64,000 nt of DNA, from positions 26,722,001-26,786,000 of the forward strand of contig OZ316891.1 in NCBI GenBank assembly GCA_973895155.1. The letters run 5' to 3'. The position numbers and the translations under genes are program-made. Every line of letters begins with the position of its first letter. Within the stretch, counting starts at the first letter, position 1. This stretch comes from Marsupella aquatica (lineage: Eukaryota > Marchantiophyta). Positions 11,926 through 23,433 of this stretch are shown here, in pieces. Under the pieces are notes generated by a model. It was not told the DNA's origin. It ran no database searches and saw nothing but the letters and a program-made list of their open reading frames with translations.

Positions 11926-12009
11926 GTGGGTTCCTATTCTTGTGTTTACATTACATACATTACAGAGGTGGGTTCCTATTCTTGTGTTTACATTACATAC
12001 ATTACGGAG
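11926..12009. repeat. 42-bp tandem duplication, nearly perfect
   Basis: The unit beginning GTGGGTTCCTATTCTTGTG occurs at 11926-11967 and again at 11968-12009 with a single A/G difference near the end. This is a recent duplication. Confidence 0.85.
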
Positions 12010-12972
12010 GTGCATGCTCCAAAATAGATGGGTCTGCTTTGGGTTTCAAATCAATAAAAAATAGTACAAACTCTAATTAAGTGCATCCAACTGGCTTCGT
12101 GCTGGGATTGGTGCAATTACATTGGTAGAAACTGTAGATCGCAACCAGTAGTACCGGTTAGGTTGACTGGCCTGCGAATGGGAGAAGGGAGGCAGGGTCG
12201 CTGGTATGCGTTCGAGATTGAATAGGGGTTCTTTAAAGGGGATGACGAAAATGGGTCACTCTTGGAGCATGTGCGTAAAACTTGCCTTAGCCATTGGGAA
12301 GGAGTTGGTGGGTCCGTTGGCAGGGAATTGCAATTCGCTCGCCAGTGTCCTTTTTGGGTGGGGCCAAGTAAGCCTTGGTGGCAAGTCATATAATTATGAC
12401 AATAGGGGATACGGTAGGAAACTTCCCTTGGGCTCATTCATTCTTCTTTAATGTCTAAAGAAATTTACGGATAGTGACAGAATTTGAGAGGCCTGATGTG
12501 AGAGAACCCTGATGCGAATGCAGGGGAACGAACTCCAATAGGCCATAGAGAATAATTTAAAAAATTCCGAAATTAAGTTGTCTAAATCAGTGTCAGTTGT
12601 CGTTTCCAGATTTTCGCTACAATTATGTAGGAAAATAGTGATCACCAGAAATTAATGAAACCCATTTTTCACTCTTGATTAAGCCATATGGATTTTGAGT
12701 ATGGTATGTTAGGGAGAGGGTATCTAATGCTGACAGTAAATCTTCTTATATCTGGTGACCTGGGTCTCAAAGGAGTAAGGAAGTTGAAGAACTTTCCCTC
12801 TACATAGGTAGGTAGCCAACCCAAATTGCCAATAAGCAAAACACTATACAAGCATATGAGTCACCAATTCCATAGAGGTTCGAACTTCAAGTGCCATATC
12901 CATAGTCTTGTTTGAAGATGCTTTTATGCACTCTGGCATGTTGGGATGGACCACAATGTTTGACCATGCAAT
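12010..12972. other. Gene-free stretch
   Basis: Overlapping frames on opposite strands at 12117-12451 lack any family resemblance and are not called. Nothing else was recognised. Confidence 0.45.
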
Positions 12973-14350
12973 TGTTGAGTATTGTTCATAGTCTTGTGAC
13001 TCTAAAGCTAACCATAATTAGGCTAACTCAGATTAGAATTTAACTAAGGTTAGCAGTGATGCATGCTAGATATAACGAGGGCTGATGTCAGCCCGTAGTG
13101 GATCTTCAGTTCATTGTTGGAGTGGAACAAGAGAGAAATAAAGGTCTCTTGCTTTCCCGTGGATGTAGCCTCAGTTGTGAGGTGAACCACATACTCATTG
13201 TGTCGACTACTTTGTATGGTGTTCACATGTGCGAATATGTGAGTACACGGTTGCATATGCAGTCGCTCGTACACTCGCACCGCCCCTACACTCCCCCTCA
13301 TAACCACATTACGGCCCTGTACGCCCCCTGGAGCGATACCCGTGTGCGCGTTTCACATGGTATTTTTGTTAAGGGGCCTTAAAACCCCCTTTTAGGGCCA
13401 ATTTTTTGTTTTTTCCTCCCGACTCTTCTATTGGTTGTCCCGGGCCCGGTGACCCTCCATTTTAATCACTCTGACAGGGGGAACAGCCCCCTGTGAGCCC
13501 TACTGTATTGTGCGGGGAACATTCCAAAAAAACAGAGAGAGTATTTTTTGGCCATTACTCAAAGATTATGAGGTTAGAACGGTAACTTTTTTTGATCTTT
13601 TTTTGCGAGGTCGTAGCCACTGAAGTTAGCAATGCGGCGCACCAATTGAATCGCAATTCCAACGATGGGTGGTACTTGGCATTTTGGTTATTCCCTGTGG
13701 TGGTCAAAACAGGGGAGTTTCCCAAGGTATTACCCACCCCGACCAAAATTTGAATAGCTTTTTCGTCGGATTTTGGTTTTGATTTTGATTTTTAGTGTTG
13801 GACTCCTAGCTTTGTGGGCTACGAGGCGGTGTTGAGTTTTGGTTTTTGAGATGTTACAAAATTAAACTGTGATTTTCTCACATGAATGACTTGGAGGAGA
13901 TTGGGAGAATCCATGTCGTAGAAGCTTCAGATTTGCGTCGATCAGATGTAGTGTTTGAGGAAGAGCTTGTACCGTTCAAGGAGAAAGGAGTGTCACCAGT
14001 ACGATCACTGGTGCAGCGAGTGGAGGAAGCAGTTATACTACCAGAACTAACTGTAGTTGTGAAGGAAAAAGAAATGGCTTCCAAGTTTGGAGATGTCAAG
14101 TTTGAGGTGGAAAAGTATGATAGGCGTATGGACTATTTGGTCTGGGAGAAGCAAGTGAAATGAATTCTTCGTGCTATGGGCCTAGATCAACTTCTCTCTA
14201 CACGAGAGATGTACGATGGTGAAGAAGAGATTTCACTGAAGAGGTGGAGACAAGAACAAGTGATTCTAGTGAATGCGGTGTTCACATGTACATGGTGTCT
14301 CAGGATATGGATTATCCCCAACGACAACTTGGATGGACCTTGCAACTTTT
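12973..14350 (+). mobile_element. Decayed Copia retrotransposon fragment, same family as the full-length element
   Basis: 12973-13235 aligns by eye with the 5' part of the 344-bp LTR at 26780, sharing GTCTTGTGACTC, GGGCTGATG, GTGGATGTAGCCTCA (near GTGGACGTAGCCTCA), GGTGAACCACGTA-like and TGTGTCGACTA. The end of the LTR and the primer-binding site are missing. 13370-13880 matches the full-length element's leader just before gag (for example CCAAAATTTGAATA and GGACTCCTAGCTT). 13882 onward matches gag. Homology fades between about 14280 and 14350, so pol and the 3' LTR are gone. Many substitutions and an internal leader deletion mark this as an old truncated copy. Confidence 0.75.
13882..14350 (+). 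pseudogene. Copia gag pseudogene, 5' fragment
   Basis: From ATG at 13882 the translation follows the full-length element's Gag N-terminus: an acidic/basic start, a VSPVRS stretch matching VTPVRS, and a VKFEVEKYD.R.DYL-WEKQVK block. A TGA at 14161-14163 interrupts the frame directly after WEKQVK. The same frame then resumes with MGLDQLLSTREMYDGEEEIS, which corresponds to the intact copy's MGLAHLLSSREQYDGEEEIS. The zinc knuckle, protease and everything downstream are missing. It cannot encode a working Gag. Confidence 0.75.
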
Positions 14351-16825
14351 GGGACCCAAATGGTGACCATTTATACCCCAAAAAGAGAATTGTTTGTCAA
14401 AATGTTGTGATCATTTGAGCTTCTTCTGGCCTTTCTGCCTCAAAATAAAGATAACTTGGCCCATGACCATAGCTATGTGGTCACAATCTATTGTAGAGTT
14501 CATTCGGTTTTGACAATTATACATTATCATTGGACCATTATTGGGGACCCTCACAATAGCTAACTGAAGTTAAATCAAACATGACATACTCAACTAACAT
14601 TTTCTTTTTCAACATTAGGCAGTCCTTGGCAAATTGCTTGTCCAGAAATTGAATGTCACAAGAAACTTTGACTGCAGAGCTGGACCAGCTATGCTGCGAG
14701 ATGCAAACAATCACAGGCATGGGATGTACATTTCAGAGTTTGATTTTGCAGCCTGTTATTGAGAATGAAAGTTGGTTGGGCAAGGAGGACTAGAACTCCC
14801 ACAAGATTCCCCCAATTCTTACCTGGAAGGAGTATTTTATAAATAAATTTCCTAGGGGGAACAGTCCACAACGGCAGCTATTCTTGAGAAACAATGACAG
14901 GAAAAGGAATCCCCCCAATTTTGATTTCTCTTAAGCAAGGACCCCGTTCCATGTATCTCTTGAAACCCGCTGTTGGCCCTCAATAAATTCACAATTGTGA
15001 ACAATGCCTCAGCTGTAGAAAACCTCAAGGGGGTCGCCCTTTCAACAATGAGCTGCCTGGGGATGGCTCCTGTCTACATCTTGATAGCAGCCGACACTCA
15101 ATGAGCCAATTTCAGAACATAGTTAAGTTACCAGGGTTACTAACCTAACCCTAGTTAGGAACCTTGTACCTATTACCGTGATATATAAATAGCCCAGGGA
15201 GAATTTGGGGCAGTTGTTGGAGGTTACATTGAACACGTTATCAGCACCCGACTCTCCGAGACCGAGCAAGAGAAGAGGCTATGGCGATTTGAATCTAAAA
15301 TCCAGACGAAAACTGAGAAATTAAGATCTTGGGTAAATTCTCGGGAAGAACTCACATAAGGATAGCACCCGGATCATTATTGGAGCAAAAAAAGAAGCAG
15401 TGAGCGACTCTGGCAAACAAGAATTCGTTAGGAAGAACGGCGATAGTCGGGTTCTACTTTTGACAATAGGGGTTGACAATGAGCCATCATTCTAGGCAAG
15501 GTCACACTTGCACCCCCTTGAGATTTTCACAATAATATGCTGCTACCAAAATTTCTTAGGCTTTTGAGCCTATGAAGGTCTTGTCCACAGGGGCAATAAT
15601 AGCCCCTCAAAACTCAAGATGAAACTTTCATTTTGGGGACATTATGGCCAATACCTGTAAACAGAAGTTTATCATACATGGGGGTTCCACTTGTCAATGA
15701 GCCTTCTAGGATAGCTCACACATCTCTTTGGGTCCTGTGGTCATTTTGGGGGGGGCCATCACAATAATGGCCTGTTACCAGGGCTTTTCTATATGCATAA
15801 TAATTTATGGGGGGTTCCACTCTACAACGAGCCGCCTAGAAATGCTCACTGAGCCACTCTCACAACATAACTTATGGGTGTTCCACTCGAGAATGAGCCG
15901 TTCGGAACATATATTTTTTGCCATGAAATAGGGCACTCAGACCTGAATTAATGAGGTTGCCAAATCAGGCGACGTATTTCCAGGGCTCATGAGAGGGACA
16001 TGCAGACAAAAGAAAACTTTTTTGTGTGGAGGGAGAGAATTATGCAGATCTCCTTGCGTATCCGTGCTGATCAAGTGACGCAATAATTTACCTTAGGGGA
16101 GAAATTGTGTGTATCCAACGTAAATGAATCTGATTACTATTATTGTCGTGGGTGATGAAAGAGTGAATGATACCTTTTTCTGTGCTTTTGTTGATTAGAA
16201 AAAGAGATGGGTGGGGAAAAGGCAAAAATTGTGTAGGATAATGGTGAATCCACCTTTCATATTTTGTCTTATTAATATTTTAAGTCATACATATTTATTT
16301 TAATGTGCCTTTCCTAGGTGTATCGTTTGTGTTATATAGATAAGGAATGAATTTTGGGACCAGTTTATTTTGTTTGCTGTCCTAAAGTATTTTGAGTTCA
16401 TTTTGACACCCCTATTAACTTTTTAATCTTTGCTATCCTAAGCATATACTTTACCACTAATTTTAAACTTCTACCAATTGAGAGAAAAAGTTTTCCATGT
16501 TCTCATCAGCCAAAGAAATGAATCTCAGAAGTGTGGACAACTAGTGTCTTAAGTTACTCATGATTATTCTACTAAACTTATAATTTTGATTGAATTGATT
16601 GTCATTACCTCAAAGCAAGTGAATATGTGCAACTTTTCAATATCTTTATTCCATAGCACTTGATTTTTTCTCATCATTATGTGTATTTTTGTTTGTTTGT
16701 GCCCTACTTTTATGCTTGTATCTCACTCATCCTTCTTTGCATACACTAAACTTCTACTATTGTAAAAAAAATTAGATCGCTTACACATGTTATTACAAGA
16801 CAAAAAAAGGTGGACATACTCTAAC
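14351..16825. repeat. Gene-free stretch with dispersed degenerate repeats and an LTR-like end
   Basis: A motif of the type GGGGTTCCACT(N)CAATGAGCC-CTAG-GCTC recurs in degenerate form near 15028, 15470, 15676, 15811 and 15868, and TCACAATAAT(A/G) phrases recur near 15530 and 15760, so this is a decayed repeat array or mosaic. At 15126-15260 a GATATATAAATAGCCC TATA-like box is followed by GAACACGTTATCAGCACC. TATCAGCAC resembles the primer-binding region seen after some plant Copia LTRs, so this may be the 3' end of an old LTR. No gene is visible; 15930-16780 is AT-rich and featureless. Confidence 0.45.
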
Positions 16826-16965
16826 GAGAGGAGTGGGAGTGGAAAAGTGGGGATAATGCAAAGGGGACTACGAGAGGAGTGGGAGTGGAGAAGTGGGGAT
16901 AATGAAAAAGGGGACTACGAGAGGAGTGGGAGTGGAGAAGTGGAGATAATGAAAAAGGGGACTAT
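16826..16965. repeat. 46/47-bp minisatellite, three copies
   Basis: Three head-to-tail copies begin GAGAGGAGTGGGAGTGGA at 16826, 16872 and 16919. Copy 1 differs from copy 2 at a few positions; copies 2 and 3 are nearly identical. The unit is purine-rich on the plus strand and open in one frame (16787-17062), but that frame is a by-product of the repeat and is not called as a gene. It lies about 1.9 kb upstream of the phytochrome start codon. Confidence 0.85.
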
Positions 16966-18831
16966 GCAGCACATTACCCGACTTACTACAGCATCACAGC
17001 ATGGGCAAAAAGGGAGGAGAATGGATATGCCTCTGGCGAAGAAAGGTCTTGTTTGTGGCTGAGTGGATTGAGGGGCCGAAAGCGGATAATTGGAGAGGAA
17101 GGTGGTGGTCGAAAAGCGTCGAGCCACTTTTGTGGGCGGGATTTTCTTGATTTGCTTGCTGGCCCTTCTCCTTTACTTTGGAGCAGCAGCAGAAGCTGCA
17201 GCTGCAGAAGCAGCAGTGATGAATTCTGCAAATAGCAATCGCTACTGGCTGCTCTTGCGTCAGGAGGGGCTGAGCTGAGCTGAGCTGAGCTGAGCTGAAG
17301 GAATTGGATAGGAAAAGGAGCCATGGCAGAGGAGAACTCGCTACCCTTGACTACTGTAGTTTCGTAGGAGCAGTAGAGCTGCATCATCACTGTCGCCAGA
17401 GTACGATAGGCTTCATCATGATTACCAAGCTCTGGAGCGGCAGCAGCAGTGTAGATAGATGATAGGAATAGCAGAGCAGATCAGCAGTGTAGATTGACTA
17501 GCTCAGAGCAGACCAGAGGAGCAGGAAGAGGAGGAGAATGCATAAGTAGCGGCACTGCGGAAGCGGATTGGAGATTTGGTGAGGAGAAGACGAGGGCCGG
17601 CCCGGAAAGGGGAGGGTGGGGGACTGAATAACTTTTGTCTACCCACTCTTTTTGTGGCATCGTGTTTTTACGTCGAATAGAACGCGACAAAAGGGGCAGT
17701 GGTTGTTGAGGAGAGTAGAGGAGAGGAGAGGAGAGGCGAGGAGAAGGAAAGTGGGGAGGAGAGCTGTGAGAAGGGGGAGGAAGAGGAGCAAGGTTTTTAT
17801 TTATGGATGGCTTTGAAAATGGCGGCAGGGTAGACAAGGAGGGACGTGGACGACTGGGAGTCAAGTGAAATGGGCCAACAACGGAGAGAGTAGTGTTGGG
17901 TTCTTCCGGTGCGGGAAAGATGCCTCCAGTGCCACATCGGGCGATGGCTGGAAACTCGTCGTAGTTGTGTCAAGTCAAGTTGAGCAGAGTGTGGTGGGAA
18001 AAGGAAGAAGTTCGACATCAGCAGAGACGGCAACCTTCTCCGTTAATCCAGCGTAGAGTAGGTAGAGCGAAGCAAGCGTTGGAGAAGAAGAAGAACAACA
18101 ACAACATCATCATCCACTGACTTGGGACCTCGTGGCTTGGTATGGGTCTCGGTTTCTCATCAGCAAATCAGTCAATGTGACTCATAGGACGCAAGCGAGC
18201 AAGCAAGCTGAAGGGAAAGGAGTAATCCCTGCGTTCTATGATCCAGCTCAGCTAGCTTGGAGATCAGCCGCAGTAGCTGGGAATCGGAAGGGGTTTGGTT
18301 TGGTTGATACTTTTAGAGAAAAAGCAGAAGGCGGCCAGCCAAGGGGCTAAAGGGAGGAATTGGGATTGACCCAGTAAGGTGGATTGTGATTGCAATTGGG
18401 AATTCTGTGTGTGGGATTGTGAACAAGGTCGGAGCAACAGTTTCGGGTGGAAAGAAGGAGGTTGAGAAAGGAATCACTGCGAAGAAGAAGAGAATTGGAT
18501 CAGATTAGTAAGCAGACGAGGTCGAGGCGATGCGGGCTGATGAAACTCCTGCGAAGCGGAGAAGAAGCGGGATGAGAGTGAGAATCGCACGGTGTAGGAA
18601 GAGGACCACCATCACTAGCAGTACTATTACCACTGCCGCCAACAGCAAAGACCATCACCATCATCAGGAGCTGCTACAGCAGAAGTACCAGGATCACCAG
18701 CAGAAGCAGAAGAATTAGCAGAGCTAGCAGCGACAGCTGCGGGCTCGTTTGGGCTGGGAGGTAGCGGTGGGGATCGACCGGACCACTACCACCACCACCA
18801 CCACCGAGGGAGGGACGACTGGAGGGTGAAG
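16966..18831 (+). promoter_or_regulatory. Probable promoter and long 5' leader of the phytochrome gene
   Basis: The 1.9 kb before the phytochrome ATG changes character from AT-rich to purine-rich and triplet-rich: GAGGA runs around 17710-17760, GAAGAAGAAGAACAACAACAACATCATC near 18085-18115, CACCAT/CAG runs near 18650-18715 and (CCA)n at 18788-18805. This composition is common in plant 5' leaders. Many short upstream ATG frames exist (for example 18132-18350 and 18530-18718). The transcription start and any leader intron cannot be placed from sequence alone, and no TATA box was assigned with confidence. Confidence 0.4.
17271..17298. repeat. TGAGC pentanucleotide microsatellite
   Basis: About five and a half exact copies of TGAGC lie within the phytochrome upstream region. 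Such arrays vary in length between individuals. Confidence 0.85.
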
Positions 18832-21800
18832 ATGTCGACCACCAAGGTCACGTACTCGTCGGGAAGCTCGGCAATCTCGAAGCACAGCGTGCGGATAGCG
18901 CAGACCACCGCGGATGCCAGGCTGCAGGCGGTCTTCGAGGAGTCTGGCGAGTCGGGGGACTCATTTGATTATACGAAATCGATCAATGCGAGCAAGTCGA
19001 CCGGAGAGAGTGTCCCCGCTCAGGCCGTTACGGCCTACCTCCAACGCATGCAGCGAGGAGGCCTCACTCAGACATTCGGATGTATGCTGGCTGTGGAGGA
19101 GAGCAACTTCAAGGTCCTGGCGTACAGCGAAAATGCTCCCGAAATGCTCGAGCTGATGCCGCAAGCTGTGCCCTCGATTGGGCAGCGGGACCTTTTAGGG
19201 CTGGGCACGGATGCTCGCTCGCTCTTCAATTCCAACAGTGCGGCAGCTCTCGAGAAGGCTGCAGGAGCTTTGGATGCCAGCATGTTCAACCCCATCTCGG
19301 TGCAATGCAAGAGCTCCGGGAAGCCCTTCTATGCCATTGTGCACCGCATTGACGTAGGGCTGGTCTTTGATTTCGAGCCTGTGAGGCCGAACGATCCCTC
19401 TGTCTCCGCAGCTGGTGCTCTCCAGTCTCACAAGCTCGCTGCCAAGGCAATTGCACGGTTACAGTCCCTCCCGGGAGGAGATATTGGCCTGCTTTGTGAC
19501 ACCGTCGTGGAGGAGGTGAGGGAGCTGACTGGGTATGACCGGGTGATGGCATACAAATTCCACGAGGATGAGCATGGGGAGGTTGTGGCTGAAATCAGGA
19601 GGTCTGATCTGGAGCCTTATCTGGGCTTGCACTACCCTGCTACAGATATTCCCCAGGCCTCCCGGTTCCTATTCTTGAAAAACAGAGTGAGGATGATTTG
19701 TGATTGCTGTGCTTCACCTGTGAAGGTGATCCAAGGGAAGGACTTGAGACAGCCCCTCAGCCTGGCCGGCTCCACTCTAAGAGCTCCCCATGGGTGCCAC
19801 GCTCAATATATGGGCAACATGGGTTCGATTGCCTCTTTGGTCATGGCCGTGATAATCAATGACAACGATGAGGATTACAGTGGGAGGGGTTATCAGCAAA
19901 AGGGCAGGAAGTTGTGGGGCCTGGTTGTTTGCCACCATACGAACCCTCGGTCAGTTCCCTTTCCCTTGCGCTCAGCTTGTGAATTCTTAATGCAGGTGTT
20001 TGGCCTGCAGCTCAACATGGAGGTGGAGCTGGCAGCTCAATTGAGAGAGAAACACATCCTGCGCACACAGACGCTCTTGTGTGACATGCTGCTCCGTGAC
20101 GCACCCATTGGAATTGTATCGCAGTCTCCCAACATTATGGACTTAGTGAAGTGTGATGGAGCTGCTCTTTATTATGGCAAACGGTATTGGCTCTTGGGCA
20201 CCACCCCCGCTGAGCCTCAGATTAAGGATATTGCCGACTGGCTCCTGGAATATCATAAGGACTCCACTGGCCTTAGCACAGATAGTATGGCTGATGCCGG
20301 GTATCCTGGTGCAGCATCACTCGGTGATGCAGTGTGTGGAATGGCGGCAGCTAAAATCACGCCCAAGGACTTTCTTTTTTGGTTCCGGTCTCACACAGCC
20401 AAGGAGATCAAGTGGGGAGGTGCTAAGCATGACCCGGATGAAAAGGATGACGGCAGAAAAATGCATCCGCGTTCTTCATTCAAGGCGTTCTTGGAGGTGG
20501 TGAAACGCAGGAGTCTGCCCTGGGAAGATGTCGAGATGGATGCCATTCATTCCTTGCAGCTGATTCTCCGGGGCTCATTCCAAGATATTGACGACAGTGA
20601 CACTAAGACAATGATTCATGCTCGCCTGAATGATCTGAAGCTGCAAGGTATGGACGAGCTGAGCACTGTGGCTAATGAAATGGTTAGGCTAATCGAGACA
20701 GCCACTGCCCCAATATTGGCGGTTGATTCCAATGGTTTCGTTAACGGATGGAATGCGAAGGTAGCCGAACTGACAGGTCTTCCAGTCAGCGAGGCAATGG
20801 GCAGGTCTTTGGTGAAGGATCTGGTACTGGACGAGTCTGTGGAGACAGTGGAGAGATTGCTCTACTTAGCCTTGCAAGGTCAGTGAATTCCTCCTGGTTT
20901 TGACGCACCTGAGTTGAATTTGTCAAGAGATTAGTGAGCGCTCAGAGCGAATGTGCTCAATGCATCCAAATTCTATGGGTCTTGAGAGAACGGCAACGCA
21001 AGTCGTTTGTTACATCGAATGTTCAAATCATATGCTGGATTGTTATTGGCAATTATGTAGACCGGTTCAGTATGTGTAATAGAGAAGAGCTCACGAAATT
21101 ATAAGCCTGGTAAAATCTTCTAATCCTCGCAATGGTTTCCTAAGTTTGGATCTAGTGAATGGTTTTCGAAATCCACTAGCGAGTTTTAGCAAGAGGAAAG
21201 TCTCGTGGAACAGAAAAGTAAGTCTGGTTGGACTGAGCTTGCAGCTTGAGAAATTTTGGCGACTTGGCTGCTTAGAAGGATTCAAATGAGGGGGGTCTAG
21301 AGTATGCGGACTTTAAAATTTGGAATTCCTACGTTGCAGGTGAGGAGGAACAGAATGTTGAGATTAAGCTCCGGACGTTTGGGAGCAGTCAAAACGAGAA
21401 AGGAGCTGTCATTTTGATCGTGAATGCCTGCTCCAGTAGAGATGTGACAGAGAACGTGGTCGGAGTATGTTTTGTCGGTCAAGATGTGACTGGACAGAAA
21501 GTCGTGATGGACAAGTTCACGCGCATCCAGGGCGACTACAGGGCTATTGTGCAAAATCCTAATCCTCTCATCCCCCCAATCTTCGGGGCTGACGAGTTTG
21601 GGTACTGCTCGGAATGGAACTCAGCAATGGAGAAATTATCTGGGTGGAAAAGAGAGGAGGTCATTGGAAAGATGCTCATCGGGGAGATCTTTGGCGTGCA
21701 GATGATGTGCTGCAGGCTCAAAGGCCAGGATGCCATGACCAAGCTTATGATTGTCCTTAACAGTGCCATGGCTGGGCAAGATTCAGAAAAGTTCCCATTT

Positions 21801-23433
21801 GCCTTCTTTGATCGGCAAGGGAAGTATGTGGAGGCTCTCCTCACAGCTAACAAGAGAACGGATTCTGAAGGGTCTATCACCGGTGTTTTCTGCTTTCTGC
21901 ACATAGCAAGTATGGAACTCCAACAAGCTTTGACAGTCCAGCGAGCAACCGAGAAGGTTGCATTTGCGAAGCTGAAGGAACTCGCTTATATTCGCCAGGA
22001 AATCAAGAACCCCCTGTATGGGATTGTCTTCACTCGAAACTTAATGCAGGAGACTGATCTCACCGAAGACCAAAAGCAGTTTGTAGAGACCAGTGCAGTC
22101 TGTGAGAGGCAGCTGAGGAAAATCTTGGATGACATGGATGTGGAAAGTATCGAAGCAGGGTGAGGTTTCTACTTTCCCAGATGTATTACGAATGGCTATC
22201 ATGCATAGCATTGTTTTGTTTGTTTGGTTTATGTCCTTTCTATTTATAATATGGTGCTAAGCAGTCCCATTAGTTCGTTTTCGCTAGCTACAGTATTTGG
22301 TGAATGGTATGAAGCTCTCAGAAAGATTCATTGGTCTGTAGATGTTTCACCTGACCTGATTGGCGCTGGAAGCAGGTACTTGGAGCTTGACACAACAGAG
22401 TTCATGATGGGGACAGTTATGGATGCAGTAATCAGCCAAGGAATGATAACTTCAAGAGAAAAAGGGCTACAATTAATACGGGAAACCCCTAGGGAAATCA
22501 AAACTATGTGTTTATTCGGGGACCAAGTACGGCTTCAGCAAGTATTGGCGGACTTTTTATTAAATGCAATTCGTTTCACCCCTTCATCGGAAGGCTGGGT
22601 AGGAATAAAGGTGGTTCCGTCAAGACGGCGATTAGGAGGTGGCTTACACGTCGTCCACTTAGAATTCAGGTAGTAAGTTAACCCACGTCAAGCTTTTTCA
22701 TTGTCGTTTAATGCAGAAATCTGATTCACATGAATTTGGTCAGAGTTATCTTGTGGGACTGTTTTTGAGGGGAATATATCCTCTTTTCTTACAGATTTCT
22801 AGTTGAATTTATGTCTCATGATATTTTTAGGTATAGGTTTGAGTCAATCTAGTTAAAAGCTTGCGATAGACGGGATCAGCATACATACAAGCCATCCCTC
22901 TTTGAGTGAAAGTTCAATTTATGACAGTAGCTTGGGATACATCCTAGTTTGAGATTGTACAGGATCGAAGGCTTAAGAGAACTTCATTAGCTGCCACCGT
23001 ATACGTTGCTGGACAGGCTAGGAACTCGGACGACCCAGATCTTAGTGTCAAGCATTATTTGTGTCGAGAGGGTCCAATGTATTGCAAATTGCCATTGAGG
23101 CTATTGAACGACTTGTGTTAATGTATACTTAAGTGGCATGCAACTTCTTTAGTGTTAAGGATCAGGTCTGATTCTGTGGTATCTGTGTGCTCTAATAATG
23201 ATTGATGCAGAGTAACACATCCTGGAGCTGGTCTTCCGGAGGAATTGGTCCAAGAGATGTTTGACCGGGGACGGGGTATGACACAAGAAGGACTGGGCCT
23301 TAGCATGTGTCGAAAATTAGTGAAACTTATGAATGGGGATGTGCAATATATCCGGGAAGCAGGTAAGTGCTACTTTCTTGTAAATGTCGAGCTGCCTTTG
23401 ACGCAGAGGGATGATGCGGGCAGCGTGAAGTAG
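18832..23433 (+). CDS. PHY: Phytochrome (red/far-red photoreceptor), four exons
   Basis: Phytochrome binds a bilin, switches between red- and far-red-absorbing states and moves from cytosol to nucleus. Exons read as 18832-20878, 21340-22159, 22376-22669 and 23211-23433, all with GT-AG borders and consistent phase, giving 1127 residues, the usual length. The start is the ATG of [13 protein letters not shown]; the frame is open two codons further but without another ATG. Roughly: Ser-rich N-terminal extension 1-55, PAS 60-180, GAF 210-400, PHY 410-590, PAS repeats 610-880, histidine-kinase-related region 890-1120. Visible signatures are DIP at 272-274, the chromophore Cys322 in [16 protein letters not shown], and PRSSF at 546-550 in the PHY tongue. 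The H-box position reads EIKNPL (about 903), without the histidine of bacterial kinases, as in plant phytochromes generally. No breaks were seen. The N-terminus resembles moss, liverwort and lycophyte phytochromes. Confidence 0.95.

Noticed and set aside
12870-12895. GAGGTTCGAACTTC considered as a tRNA B-box
   Set aside because: No matching A-box or cloverleaf could be formed around it.
15235-15260. AACACGTTATCAGCACC taken as proof of a second LTR retrotransposon
   Set aside because: The primer-site resemblance is suggestive, but no LTR partner, gag or pol follows, so it is only mentioned as an LTR-like end.
16787-17062. A 91-codon frame with internal repeats
   Set aside because: The repetition is that of the DNA minisatellite; unit lengths of 46 and 47 bp do not preserve frame, so there is no coding constraint.
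17481-17864. Minus-strand Pro/Ser-rich frame of 127 codons upstream of phytochrome
   Set aside because: It is the complement of purine-rich leader sequence, which rarely yields stops on the opposite strand.
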